Source: Lathyrus oleraceus (taxonomy: Eukaryota; Streptophyta; Magnoliopsida; Fabales; Fabaceae). From it: a stretch of DNA of 64,000 nucleotides. The notes under the pieces are model-generated. The model ran no database searches. It was not told the origin of the DNA and worked only from the letters and a program-made list of their open reading frames with translations. Shown here piece after piece: positions 35,529 to 48,933 of the stretch. The position numbers and the translations under genes are program-made. Numbering within the stretch: position 1 is the first letter of the stretch; each line of letters starts with the position of its first letter. Where the stretch lies: the NCBI RefSeq assembly GCF_024323335.1, contig NC_066581.1:38974199-39038198 (forward strand), written 5' to 3'.

Positions 35529-38500
35529 TGTAGCGGTGTATTCGTTACTATATGATCTATCGATTAAATCATAAGCAAAGTATACAATAAACATAGAGTC
35601 GCCACCGCACTTTTATTTATCCTAAGGACTGGCTAAAAAGCGAACAAAAACCTAAGAAGTTTTACTCGTAGAAAACCAATAAAAGATCAGAGATCGGGGT
35701 AAGGGGTAAATTACGCAATGGGAAGGTGTTAGGCACCCAATGCGTCCTAGGTACTCCTAGGGAGCCCTTTTCACACTTGTTGTATAAAAAATGTTTATTT
35801 GTTTTGACATATTGTGCAAACACGAATGGGATGATGAGAAAAGAATGTACAAGTTAATTATTTTTGTGTTCGAACGGATGAACCCGTTGCCTACGTACCT
35901 TCCATCAAAGGTAAGGATCAAAACGCCGTAGTTCGGCTAAAAATTTCCAAAAGTTAGTGGATTCATTTTAAAACAATAGCACTAAGGCTTTTCATTACCA
36001 ATGGGAGAATACTCAACCTGAATCAACAATCCACCATGCGAGGACGGCTTCAACATACTAGTGAGGGGTTAACCCTATAATAAGTATGGAAGACTTACAA
36101 TCAACTCACTAAGGATAGGAAGGAATTACATCAACCACTATGGTAATTGAAACCTACGGCTAATGCTTAGAAAACTTAACAAAACATGGACTAAGCCACA
36201 AAATCATTTGAATGGGTGAAGTTATTTGGATTATTTACAAAAAGGTCAAAGTATGATTAAAGTCAATTCAAAATGAAGTATTTACAAAAATAAAGTTTGG
36301 AAAATCATGGACTTAAGGTCCAAGTTTCTAATTTGGAAAGAAGGTGAGAATGTTTGCACAACACTTATTTCAAAGTTTTAAAACATGTGTGAAAAGGTAG
36401 GACACAATGGGATGAATGAAATGGTGGAGTGTAAAACTTTTTAGAAGGTTCACCTCTTGAAATCATATAGAAGATGATTCAAGTGTGTCCTTAGGAATAG
36501 GCTACAAATGAGCAATAATATGAACATGGTAACAGATGAAAGTAAAAAAAAGCGGATACTGGATGCCACTCAATGGTCTTATACCTGTCTCCTAAAACAA
36601 GTAAGGATATCAGAAGCCACTCTATGGACTTACACTAATCTCCATCAGAACAAAACAAAAAAAACAAAACAGGGAAGTCAACTGCCAATCTATCTGGACT
36701 TATGTTAACCTCCACAGTATGATCCTAGGAATACAAATGCCACATCACAGGGACTTACAATGAATCCTCACATACAACAACAATGCTCAAGGCAATGGGT
36801 ATGAGTGACCAATGAGGTCTTACACTCTACCCCTTCCATGTCATAGGAACAAAAGCCAATCAATATGGACTTACAATTGTCCTCAATGGGAAAACATCAA
36901 TGTCACAAGGACAAAAGAAATGATCATGCACTAATGGCAAACAAAGATGATAAATGCACAATGGCAATCAATGATAGTAAATGCACAATGGCAATCAAGT
37001 AATCATGTATAAATGAATCAAGTAATCAATAACATAAATTCAAGTAGCACACGCTATAACCATTCAATGAGGCTCAAGCAAAAGGGTTTGACTATGAAAG
37101 TCCACTGTAAGAGGTAAGTGTCGCTCTTAACCTTGCCATTGAGGGGCTAAGGTGAAGCAGATGAAAGGATATGAGGGGTGTGCCTCATTGCTTCTATCTC
37201 AGGTCCGAGAGAGCATGTAAATATAAGAATGTGGGGGAGTTCAGAAAGATGGAACTCTTTCCCCAATTAGACTCGATAGATCTTGGGCTTGGATCTCAAT
37301 GCTACAACCATGAAATGGGAGCAAGGAGAAGACTCACAGAATAGTGGGAGATAGGCTACTTATCTCTTTGATCCACCAATTGCCTCAAATGAGGACTTTT
37401 CCTGCTTGGGACAAATATAAACACACACAAGCATTGCCTCTTAAGGAGGACTTCAGACAGTTTGCCCGGTCAAATAACGGACCGGGTCTCCAGACTACAT
37501 GAAGAAGAAGGTGCAATACCTCAATGCTAATTGCTTATAAGCAAAGCAATGCAAGTTCAAAGAACTAAGCAACTAAGGGTACCTGAAAAAGTCAAACAGA
37601 ATCAGCATCCCAACATAAACAAAACAATAACATAAGAATCAACCAATGTACAATCAAACAATAATGTGCATAGCACAAAGCTCAATGTGAACCAACATCC
37701 TACAAAACAGCCACATTAGTTTACAAGTCAAGTAAGATAATCCCAAATGTGAAACAATTCCTTTAATCATTAACTCCTTAACCTGAAAAGCCAAAAACAA
37801 CTTCAAATGTAAGTAATAAGACCACTAGGACTAGCCTAGGGTCCAAAAGAAGGAAAAATCCTAAAACAGAAACCAATTCATGATCAAAGTCAAGCTATTT
37901 CAACAACAAAGGGATCCCAATTGGTCCCATATCCAAAATATGTACACATTTCAATCTATGCAACATGTAAGGCAAAGTGAACAACCATGGATCATATAAG
38001 AGCAACCAGCAAGATCAAATCCAAATAAATGCCAAAATGGATCCAAAAATCCCACAAAAATTATATCCTAAACAGAGGACATTCAACAAGCAACCTGTAA
38101 ATTTTCAAGCAATTTGGATAAAAGGAGCTATAGGAATTAATTCAACATGACAAAGCATGCAAAAACACAATCAAATGAAGTCCAAAAATGTACATCAATT
38201 TCAATCCAATGGTAAACAGTGATGGTAAATGGGAAATTAGTAGGACCAAAGCTAAATGCAAGCTTAATGTGTTAGGAACTACCCTATCAATTTTCATGTG
38301 CATAGGATTAAGGATGTGGATTTGGCAACATATATACAAAAGGTTACACAAGTAAAGCCCTAAAATGCTAGGCAGCAAGAAAAAATCCTAATCAATTAGG
38401 AAACGGATTATAAAAATCCACAAAAAATCACAGTGAATGTTAACATGTTAATTGTGCCACATGCAAAAAATTAAGGCCATAGGCCAAGGGGAAGCATGGC

Positions 38501-41139
38501 AAAAAATTCAGGGAACTCAACATATCACATTATATCACATTTTGTCACACTCAAGTTCAATAAATCATATATCAAAAACCAGAAGGCCAAAAATTACAAA
38601 ACCTATGCCAAAAATTCCAGGAGAGAGTTAAGAACCTACACCTAAAATTTCATGTCATTTGGATTATGTATGGTGATTTTACACTTAAGATGGCGAGACA
38701 TGTGAATTTTGTGTACATTGGAAAAATCTCTATGGCAATTAAATTTTTTACCAAGCAACATTTTATTTTTTGATTCTATAAAAAAGTAGAGAAAAAAAGA
38801 AGATTAACAAAAAAAATCTTGATTTATTTGGATTAATAATGATCATTATATGATTTTTAGAAGTTTCTAAATAATTATTGAAATTTATTTAATTTGTATG
38901 TGGATTAATTAATTAGTGGTACAGTGAATTAATTATGGAATTACTCTACTGTTACAGCAAATGACAATACCGTGAACTCTATAGCCAGTGCCAAAACGCA
39001 TGGCTTAACTAAACGACGTGGCGGCTTGCGATTAGCTGGATCCGGCGCCAAAACACAATTCGAAACTGGAACGTGAGAAGCATGGATCAAACAGAAACAA
39101 AATTCCAGAAAATCTTCTTCTTCTTCGCGTAAACGTTCTTCATCACTCGCAAACCCGGTTATGAGCAAACGTCCACCAAATTTCATGAGCCTTACGCCGT
39201 TGGAATCGTCTCACCGAGTACAACAACAATATGCCAACGAAAATTCCTAGTTCCTATCGTACCGCACAGATCGAGCGAAAGAAGATTTCGCATCAAAGTG
39301 TAAATTCAAGATTGCTCTCTCTAAACTTAACGGTTTTCGATTCCATAAAGTGCTGCATGATCTACAAGGTGTACTCTACAAGAACCACACAACGATTTTG
39401 AGAATGGTGATAGTCGAATCCGAACCTTTTCGAGGAGCAGTACCGGAATCGGCGAGTTTCGGAGCTCCAATGGTGAAAACAGCAGCAGTACGATGCGTAG
39501 GGAGCTGATTGGAATGCGCTTCGTAGCTCAAAAGTGCTTCAGATTGTAGAATTCTTCAACTGTCATGAACTCGTTCTTGCTTCAACAGCTGCACTTTCTT
39601 GATGCCATGGCCATGATTAAGTGAAAACAGATCCAAAATAGTGCTCCTGGAAGATGATTATCACAATAGAAAACACAAAGAATCAAGCAATTCAAAGAAA
39701 AATTGAAAAAAGTGTGATGAAGAATTGTGAGATTTTGAGAGAGTTTGTGAGATTTTCTTGAGATTTTTCTGTTAGATTTCTGAATTGTGATTTCAAATTG
39801 TGATTCGTGTTGTAGTTTTTGTTAGAGATTATCTATATATACCAAGCTCCTAATCCAACTATAAACATGATTAGTGAAAAAAAATGGTAATTAGTGAAAA
39901 TTGGCTTATGTGTGAATTTGGCCCTTATGCCCTTCCTCTAAACCAGTCCATATCAGTCCAATTTTTGATTCAAGCAAGTCCAAATATCATATATGATGTG
40001 TAGAAACAAGTCCCCTCTCCATTGACCATGTACTTTGCAAATTCACCATGTCATGGTAATGTCATGTATTTTCAAGTCCATTTCAAAAGCTAGATATCAA
40101 ACCATGAGGCCTAGCCATGTTGTGAATATTCCAACAATTTTCAAATACCATTTATGAAGTGTTGCAAAAATCCCCACTCAAAAATTCCAATTATTTCACA
40201 AGTTGGACGATTTTGCCCCTGGTTCATTTAACAGTCCAGTTGAAATTTGACCTTTTGCATTGACCACTTTTGAAGAAATCCAATTATGCACCATGAAAGT
40301 ACATGTCAAATGGAGTTTGTGCATATAAAGAACTTCCAATTTGGACAATCCATGTGGAAGTTATGGCCTCCTGATTACGGGTCTTTTTTGAAATTCACTG
40401 AGCCATATCTTGCAAACCACACATGGGATTTTCAAGTTCTTGGACTTTTTGGAATGGTGAGAACAAGATCTTCAACTTTCATGTTGGACACATTTTGATT
40501 TGAAGCTTGTATCATGAAGTTATCTTGAGGGGAAAAACTTTCCATTTTGGGCAGCTGAGATCACAGGTCCACTTGCCATTTTGGGAAACTTTCTGTCTGA
40601 CCTCAATTCCTTCAACCTTGACCTTTGAAATGTCAAATAGGACTTGTATGGACATGAATGAGGTCTTTCTAACCATCTCACACCTTCCAAATCCTGATTA
40701 AATGCACAGTTGACCACAGTTGACTTTTGTTGACTTTTCTTGATTGGGCCATGTTCTGATGAATTCCAAGTCTCTTTCAATTGAGATCTTGCTTCCAAAT
40801 GATATCACAAGTTATATGAACTCTTTATGAATGATCATGGTGTCCAGATTCTTCAGGAATGGCCACCATTTATTGCTCAGGGCCTGATTTGACTGTTTGA
40901 CTGATGATTGCTTCAGCTGCAAGCAACAAAGTTAGACGACAATATTTTTGTACTTTTGGTTAGTGAACATATGAAAAGCGATGATATACAAATGCGATAC
41001 ATGCTTGGTGATCAAGAATCACACTCACAAGGTATCCCACCCACTAGGAGGGAAACTAGGGTATGCATTGATCCTTGAGGCCATGATATGATATGATATG
41101 GGCCATGAGGGATCTTAGGGCCAAAATTGGGGTCTTACA
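35529..41139 (-). repeat. Ogre A 3' LTR (5611 bp)
   Basis: Starts TGTAAGACCCCAATTTTGGC on the minus strand at 41139 and ends AACGAATACACCGCTACA at 35529. It is followed on its upstream side by the polypurine tract, so it is the 3' copy. Confidence 0.95.
39833..39841 (-). promoter_or_regulatory. TATA-like element, Ogre A 3' LTR
   Basis: TATATATAG on the minus strand in the context GGTATATATAGATAATC, about 1.3 kb into the LTR and comparable in position to the TATA boxes of Ogre B and C. Confidence 0.55.
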
Positions 41140-41151
41140 GATGCCCCTATT
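41140..41151 (-). other. Polypurine tract of Ogre A
   Basis: AATAGGGGCATC on the minus strand directly before the LTR start TGTAAGACC; Ogre B has AACAGGGGCATC at the same place. Confidence 0.85.
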
Positions 41152-44100
41152 TAAGGTCATTCTATCCGGAGAAGTGAAGTTTAGAAATCTTCATCTCGAC
41201 GCGGTAGAATGGACTTAAATAATAGTAATGAGACGAATTTGGGTCCCTAAGAGACCTCATGATGCAGATGTATGCATGCAAAAGATATAAATTCTGTGGG
41301 GAATATGATTCACACAGAAGAAAAGATGATCCGTCGGAGTAATACACTCACCAGGAACAGAGACTCTAATAAGACTCTTATTGGGACTCTATTAGGGGAT
41401 AGCAAGAAAAAGAATGCGTGAGCAGGACACGACTTTGATTAGGGAAATGACAAAACTGACACAGCGTGACTAAAACACGACTCCGAGTGGAGGATAACAG
41501 ACATCGGACTGGAGAGCTTGCTGGGGAAGCAAAGGACTCACACCGGGGAATAAAGAATTCCCGAGGAAAATAAATCCATTGGAAAGACACAAGCTGACTC
41601 AAATTATCCATAAAGGATACTTCGGATAAAAATCCGGACTCGGATCAGGAAAAGATTCACATAGAACTTCCCTGCCGAAAAAATGAATATTGGGGGAAAC
41701 GCCCGTATAGCAAAAGGGTAAAAATCACCAAAGGAAACTCCACAGGGGGATGTCTAACAAAGAGACTCTCCTGGGAAAGCAACAAGGAATGAGGTGTCAC
41801 CGGTATAAGGGTAACAAACTCAGGAAGAATGAATATCTAAGACCGGTATAAGGGTGAGAGATATCAATCAACCAACATCTGAGAAAGACCAACGAAGGGT
41901 ATAAAACTCAGGAAAATCTAACTCCACAGGGGACCAAGGTCATAATAGGGAGTAGACAGAAAGGAACACCAGGGATACCGAAGTATATAATAGGTGACCG
42001 ACCGAACGTGAATTGGTATATATGCCAAGACACTCATCATCCGAAAGGAGGGCTTGAAAAAGCAAAATCAACTTATAGGATGGATATTCGAATCCACAAA
42101 GGGAAAACGAATCTTACTCAACCGGGGACACAAACCCAAAGAGTACATGAGATACAATATCCATTACCGGCAGACCGTGGATAAGAAAACTCGCATGAGA
42201 TATATTATCTATTACCGTCAGAACGTAGATAATAAACTCGCATGGTAAGAAACACCAGAGATACCGATTACTGGGTATATAATAGGTGATCTACCGAAAA
42301 CGTGAGTTGGTATATATGCCAAAACACACATCATCCAAAACACAAACTGGTTAAAGGATGGATATTCGATTCTACAAAGAATACGAATCTTGCTCAGCTG
42401 GGGAAAATCAACAAAGGATTCCAACTAAAGAGCGCATGAGAAATATTATTCATTACCGGCAGACCGTGAATAACATACTCGAAAGGAAAAGACACCAGAG
42501 ATACTGACGTATATAATAGGTGACTAACCAAAAAGAGAGACAATCGATACCAAGCATCCGGGTAAACGAAAGACAACTTAAGGGGATAAATTGCAAGCAT
42601 CCGACAATTATCCACAACAAGGAGGAATATTCGACTCCGCAAAGGGAACACGAATCCTACTCGACCAGGGAAACACAAAAGGCTTCAACTGAAGAGTGCA
42701 TGAGATATATTATCCATTACCGTCAGAACGTGAATAATACACTCGCATGGAAGATTATCCACAACCGGTATAAGGGTTAATAAAGGATAAATCGACCGAA
42801 AAGAAAGGCATCGGGATACCAACAGGCATATAATGATGACCAATCAAAGAGAGTAACAACATTACCGACAAAAGGGTAAATGAAAGACTCACTGGGGATT
42901 AATTGCAAGCATCCGGCAATTATCCGCACAAGCTGGGAATACATTGATAAACAATCAATGATCCGGGGAACAAATCACTAGCAAACGGTGAAAAAACCCA
43001 CTGGCGACTTCAAAAAGGATAACATTGCAAGCATCCGGCAATGATCCAGAAGACTGCTGGGAATACAAGTGCTTACTCAAGAGCAACTAACCCGAAGCAG
43101 GGAGGAATATCAACATCGAATATTGAATGAAGATAACCACAAAGGGGATTAGGGTTTACATCTACCGAATACGGGGCAGAAGACCAAAAATCTGGCTGAG
43201 AAAACAAGAGGTTTAACAATACCGACTACTGGGTAAGAAACCGAAGACTCAGCTGAGGATAAAATTGCTAGCAACCGGTAATTATCCACATGTATCATAA
43301 GATACAACTCCGCTGGAGAGAAAAATCACAGCGACATAGAATTTACAACTACCGAATACGGGGTAGAAGACCACAAACTCCACTGGGGATATAAATCACC
43401 ACAGGGGGACGAAATCTCTGTTAGGGATAAAATCACAACAACAGAAGATCCACCATCAACCAGATCGAACCACAAAGGTTACCACTGTTAGGGGAAAAAA
43501 GATAGGACTCACAACTACCGAATACGGGGTAGAAGCCATACTCTGGTGGGAATAACCACAAATTAGGGTTTACATCTACCGAATACGGGGTAGAAAACCA
43601 AAAACTCTGCGTGGGGATAGAATAAATCACAAATCCGCACGGGAAACCAAAATAGGTTTATAACAGACCGCAAACTCTGTTGGAGAGTAGGGAATTAGGA
43701 TTTACGACTACCGACTATCAGGTAGAAAACCAACAACTCTGGCTGGGGACTAAAAGGTATATAACCACAAGTTCTGCCAAGAAAGCCAGGAGAATAGGAC
43801 TTACAACTACCGGTATAAGGGTAGAGGCCAAAATCGACTCTTGCGGAGGAATGAAAGGTATATAACCACAAATTCCGCCAAGAGGACAGGGAACAATAGG
43901 ACTTACAACTACCGGTATAAGGGTAGAGGCCCGAAAACTCCGCTGGGGAACAACCCACTGGGAAGCACGATATAGTTGACAAAACGCCAATTCGGGAATA
44001 TTCCGAAAAGACAGACTGAATCAAGACACGTCCTAATGAGGATATAACTCAAATAGGAACCTCCATCCCAATATATGTGTTGGGAGGAAACGGAAGAAAC

Positions 44101-46440
44101 CGTCATCCACGAGGGTATATCTCAGTGGGGAACTGCAGAAGGACAGACAGACACTTTCTGCTTATGGGCTGACTCTATATGGAGAGATTTAACACCCGAC
44201 ATCTGCTTAGGAAGATCTATAAAGAGATCTATGAAACCCATAGCAGGAGACGATAAACAAAAAAGATATATGGCAAGAATGCAATATGTATATCTAAATG
44301 TTTTATGAATGTGCATGAATATGCGTGATTTATGTTTGATGAATGCTGACAAAACAGACATATTTAACACAACAGGTCCAGGAATCAAACGTCCAGTATT
44401 ATACTTCCAGGGGAAAACCAACTGGAAAGCCAATTCTGTTGGAGATCTACATGCTATAAAGCAAAGATCTGCGGGTACTGCTGGGAAGCAGAAGCAAAAG
44501 AATCGGAGGTATCCGGAGAATACCAAATCTCTGAGCGATGGATCAGCGATCACCCCAACCAGGGCACCGAAAGTCACAACAGGCAAAGAGCCACAAAGAC
44601 AAATCTGTTGGCGAACAAGAGAATCTCAAAATCCTGCAGGGGATCTTAGCAAACACTGCTATGGAAACGGATCCAACATAACTCCATTGGGGGAACAACC
44701 CACTGAGGGAGCAAAGGTCACCGGATAGAGTTTGGCTGCACAAGCAACTCTACTGGGGATATCATCAACTACTCTCCTGGGGAACAACCCACCGAGGAAG
44801 GAAAGCACCAAACAAGTAGATTCTGCAACAAACCACTCTACTTGGGGCGAACACACATCTGACGGATCACATCAGTAGATTCTGCGATGAACCACTCTAC
44901 TGAGGATCAAGAACAATCAGGAAATCAATCCAATCTCTGGATGACGGAGCTATCAACCGACCATACCGGGGATTGAGGGAGGTTCAACAGGCAATACTGC
45001 CACAACAACCGCTCTGCAGACAAATGCTGGAGAGAGATGGATGAAAATACTGGGATATCAACCCAATCAACCACGGAGTAGGAAAATAAATCCTGCTCTG
45101 CTGAGAATAACAACCATTCTGATAGAGAGAAAGTAAACACTCCGCTCTCGACTTGGCCGGGGAAAAGGTAAAGTACCGGGTATCAAACCACTGACTTACT
45201 GAGTCTTCCAAAAGGAAAGCGACCGTGCTGAGAAAACAGACAAATCCGCTGGCAACTGCGCTGGGGAGAGTGACAACAACTCTGCTCGCGACTTCGATGG
45301 GGATGTCAATAACTGCTCTACTCGTGACTGTGCCGAGGAGACAAATAAAGTCTGGGGATAGCGATCCACTGGAGAAAGTGGCGAGGCACCAAGGTGACAA
45401 ACCATCAACCGCCGACTCTTCCACAAGGGAAGCATCCATGCTGGGGAAAACTGCTGTTGGAGAAAACTGAGTCTTCAGCAACACTCTGCTTGGGGAACAA
45501 CCCCACCAACAACTCGACTTGCAATTATGCTGGCAACTCACTTGGGGAGAAATACGGGATACGGGGATATCAACCCACTAACCACAAATTTTCTGAACGA
45601 CTGAACAATCAGGCCGGGGAGAGACTACTGCTGGAGAACAGACTGAGCCTTCAATACACCATTCTGCTTCGGGGGGTCAAAATCCACAGAAGCTCCGCTT
45701 GGGGAACAACCCCAACAACAAATCTCAGCTTGGGGAACAGCCCCAACAACCAAATCTGGAGAAGAAGGATACAAACCAAACCAGGAGTATGAACAAATGT
45801 CCTACCTGTTGGAAACCATGCCACCCTTGGGAGAGCACTGAGAAATTCTTTAAGTATCCTTTTATCATAGTGAATGTTCACTTTGTTTAAAACAATAATC
45901 TTTGAAAAATTCTGTTTTTTAAAACAATGATATTTTTATCAGTTAAAACATGCAAAACATTTGTTGAATTGAAACAAATAAGAGTGCAAATAATCGGATA
46001 AAAAGCTCAAATTGATTTGATGGAATGGTAGCCTGCAAATGGCAAGACTCCATAGATCTGTACAAATTTGAAATCAGTGATATATATTGGAAGAGGGCTA
46101 CATTGAACATAATGATCCTTTCTCTACCAATTTGAATCTCGATGTATTCGAAGCTTCAGTTGACGACGAATCGAGAATCCTGACGAAAAGACAATTGGTG
46201 AAACAAAAAGTCTTATCAGGACGCAGTTACTTGCCGAATCCCTAACTTTTGCCTAGATTGCCCCAGGGTGAGGTACTCAATCTAGCGGGATGCAAATATG
46301 CTTTTTTATCAAGTCTCTAATTTTTGCTTGAATTACCCTTGCGGGTTTTCCACCGAGACGCTCATTTTTGCCTAAGCCGCCCTTTCGGGTTTTCAACTTA
46401 GCAAGCTATTCTGTTTTTCATTTGCATATACTTTTTTTTT
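41152..46440 (-). repeat. Ogre A 3' UTR, hypervariable module-rich region
   Basis: About 5.3 kb with no convincing gene, although many short frames overlap on both strands. On the plus strand it is built from two degenerate modules repeated dozens of times: ACTCCGCTGGGGAACAACC-like blocks and TACC-N8-GGTA dyads (TACCGGTATAAGGGTA at 43809 and 43913, TACCGAATACGGGGTA several times). Ogre 3' UTRs are known to be hypervariable and to give rise to satellites in pea. The GCTGGGGAA blocks are reverse complements of the element's own PBS. Confidence 0.85.
46253..46402 (-). repeat. Three hairpin modules after the Ogre A pol stop
   Basis: On the minus strand, module 1 (46370-46402) pairs CTAAG with CTTAG around CCCGAAAGGG. 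Module 2 (46327-46352) has ACCCGCAAGGGT. Module 3 (46253-46285) pairs CTAGATTG with CAATCTAG. Each is followed by GGCAAAAAT or a variant. GAAA and GCAA are GNRA-type tetraloops. The same region exists in Ogre B (63380-63529). Confidence 0.7.
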
Positions 46441-46795
46441 TTAGGCAAAGTATCTCTTAACTGCATCTGAATTCACAGGACGAGTGAAATCCTCCCCATC
46501 CATTGTTGTAAGCATCAAAGCTCCGCCTGAAAAGGCTCTCTTAACAACATATGGACCCTCGTAGTTTGGAGTCCACTTGCCCCGGGAATCGGGTGCGAAA
46601 GACAAAACCTTCTTGAGCACAAGGTCACCTTCTCGGAACACACGAGGCTTGACCTTCTTATCGAATGCTTTCTTCATTCTATGCTGATATAACTGACCAT
46701 GACACATGGCAGTCAATCGCTTCTCTTCAATCAAATTCAGTTGGTCGTACCGACTATGAATCCATTCAGTATCAGTCAACTTGGCTTTGAGGGTA
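46441..46795 (-). pseudogene. Ogre A pol remnant: integrase C-terminal end
   Basis: About 115 codons end at the TAA at 46441. It includes RYDQLNLIEEKRLTAMCHGQ, MKKAFDKKVKPRVFREGD, the GPY-like block GKWTPNYEGPYVVKRAFSGG and the end PVNSDAVKRYFA. Homology to Ogre B starts at the high side near KAKLTDTEW and stops near 46795, which is the breakpoint of the internal deletion. The catalytic core is absent, so no integrase activity is expected. A short product is possible but would lack a start close to any promoter. Confidence 0.85.
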
Positions 46796-48910
46796 TCAGG
46801 CCTCTTTTATTCTTTTTTTTTCTATTTGAAAAAATTTTCCTGATTTTTGCTTTTACTTTGATTTTTCACCCTCTTCTCCTTTTTTTTTTACATTACATTT
46901 GTAATGCCCCAGTTTGACTGTTGCTGGGTTCTTGAGACACAGCTGAATGATATGCTTTTCATTACTCAAGTGCTCGGGTAATCTCATCAGGAATCCCTTT
47001 CAACATCATCTTCCTCTGCTTCGAATACAAGGAATTCAAATTTGGGAGATGGCGTTGGATCATTATGTTCAATGGGTTTAGAAATCCCTGCATAATGATT
47101 CTGGATAATAAAAAGCTTTTGAATTTAGACAAGCAAATCATTTATGCAGATGAAAAAGCTGTTTTCTTGTTTTTCAGGTTTTTTGTGATCACTGATTTCC
47201 TGCAAAAGCAAAAAGTGAAAACAAATGGAAAAACAAATGTTTTAGCAATGCATTAAATGAATGAAAACATCATTGTATATATGCTGCCAACAATGTCATC
47301 GCTTCTCCTTTTGGCATGGGAGAAGGGTTTCAAACAAAGTGAGCATTATTACTCTGACTTATGGATGACTGTAGGAACATCCACAGCGACCCAATTGTGG
47401 CAGACACCACCAGGGATAACAAAATTGCTCATATCCTCTGCATCTTCTTCAATGATAGCAGCAGCTTCTTCTTCGACAGACTGATCATCATGGATGAATC
47501 CTCCACTCGTGAACAGACCGTGCTCATTATATGCCCCAGAACAAAAGCCAATGCCAGCCCGGGATTTAATCCATCAGAAGCACTCTGTCTGGAAAATTCC
47601 TTTCTTGAGTTCACAATTCTCTTGTTCAGGATGATCCATCAATCTGGAAGAATCGGCTCTGGTATAGTACCGGCAAAATGCGTCTCAAAATAAATGAAGA
47701 TCGCAGGGTCAGACCACATGACGGGAGACTGGAACCAAAACACCCGCTTATGCAAATGATGCATGAAGTGTTTATGCATATGCTTGTTTTTTTTTTTTAT
47801 TTCAAAGGAAACTCAAGGGTTTTATTTGCAAACTTTGAAATATTTAAGCATTTTGATCATATATAAGAATATCTCATCAGATACATCAGGTGAAAAAATT
47901 TTCCTGGTTTTTTCATGTTTGAAAACTTTTGCAAATAAACTCCTTTGAGTTCCTTGAAAATTTTCTTTTTACCCGATGATATGGATGCAGATGAATGTAT
48001 GAATGCATGAATGCAACAATCACACTCAAGGATCAAGCAAGGCACACCAAACAAAGGTCGTGGGAAAGCTCTATGTATCCCTAATATCAATCATCCATTT
48101 TGGTGGATTTAGGTTTTCACCTTATCGACACCCAAGTTCCATTGATATTAACGGTACATGAACCGGCTCAAACATCCTTAATATCAACCAGCCGCTTTGG
48201 TGGATTTGGGTTTTACACCTGATCTGGGATCCATTGATATTAACGATGTTTGAACGACTCAACCACGAATCACGGGTTTGCTGAGAGTCACGAGCATGGA
48301 GTCTTGGTTAAGAACCACCCAAAGGGAGTGTACTAGGGTTTAAACCTGCCAGACATGTTCTACCAGAGGTTCCCATAATCATCGTCCCATCTCTCGGATA
48401 TTATCGGAGGAACGAATACTCGTATTCCAAAAATATTCTCAAGAGAAACTCTTATGAGTGTAATATCGCGTGACAATCGCATCAGAACTTACATCTGAAC
48501 GACCTCCGCACTACGTCCTAAAAATAGGCCAAGATGGGTTTGGTAAACTAAGGTCCTTGGCTTCTAAGGCACATGATTGGAAGAATAATGCCGAACCACA
48601 AATAACTTGTGTGACATTATCAATCCAACATGACCTCCACCAAGTGAATGGACTCGCAAGTCAACTGGCTAAGGACTACTCCACACCAGTCAACAAGACT
48701 ATGCCATTCTCCTATCCTAGAGTGCACTCGAGTTCGGGTATAGAACTCATCTCACAGAGATCACCAAAGCAAACAACATTTGTATATCAAGCAATTCAAA
48801 CATTACAATCAATACAGTTATCCCAAATTGTACAAAAATATGTCAATTAACAAATAATAATATATCACACAAGGGTGAAAAGTAGGCAATACCACCAAGG
48901 ACATATAGTT
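46796..48910 (-). mobile_element. Ogre A 5' leader, non-coding
   Basis: Lies between the PBS and the deletion breakpoint. It contains T-rich tracts (on the plus strand near 46810-46890 and 47790) and an imperfect duplication at 48081-48243. No ORF1 or gag block could be found here; frames such as 47361-47693 and 48470-48850 show no recognisable motif. Confidence 0.75.
48081..48243. repeat. Duplicated dyad unit in Ogre A leader
   Basis: Two imperfect units of about 95 bp. Each is bounded by inverted arms: TAATATCAA (48082) with TTGATATTAA (48142-48151), and TTAATATCAA (48178-48187) with TTGATATTAA (48234-48243). Each contains TTTGGTGGATTTGGGTTTT or a variant. Confidence 0.75.
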
Positions 48911-48930
48911 CCCCAGCAGAGTCGCCACTT
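48911..48930 (-). other. Ogre A primer-binding site
   Basis: AAGTGGCGACTCTGCTGGGG on the minus strand, three bases from the 5' LTR. From published Ogre descriptions this type of PBS is complementary to the 3' end of an arginine tRNA. Confidence 0.85.
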
Positions 48931-48933
48931 TTC

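Noticed and set aside
44122..45541. Many frames of 130-185 codons on both strands in the Ogre A 3' UTR
   Set aside because: They overlap each other on both strands, have no recognisable domain, and follow the repeat modules of the UTR.
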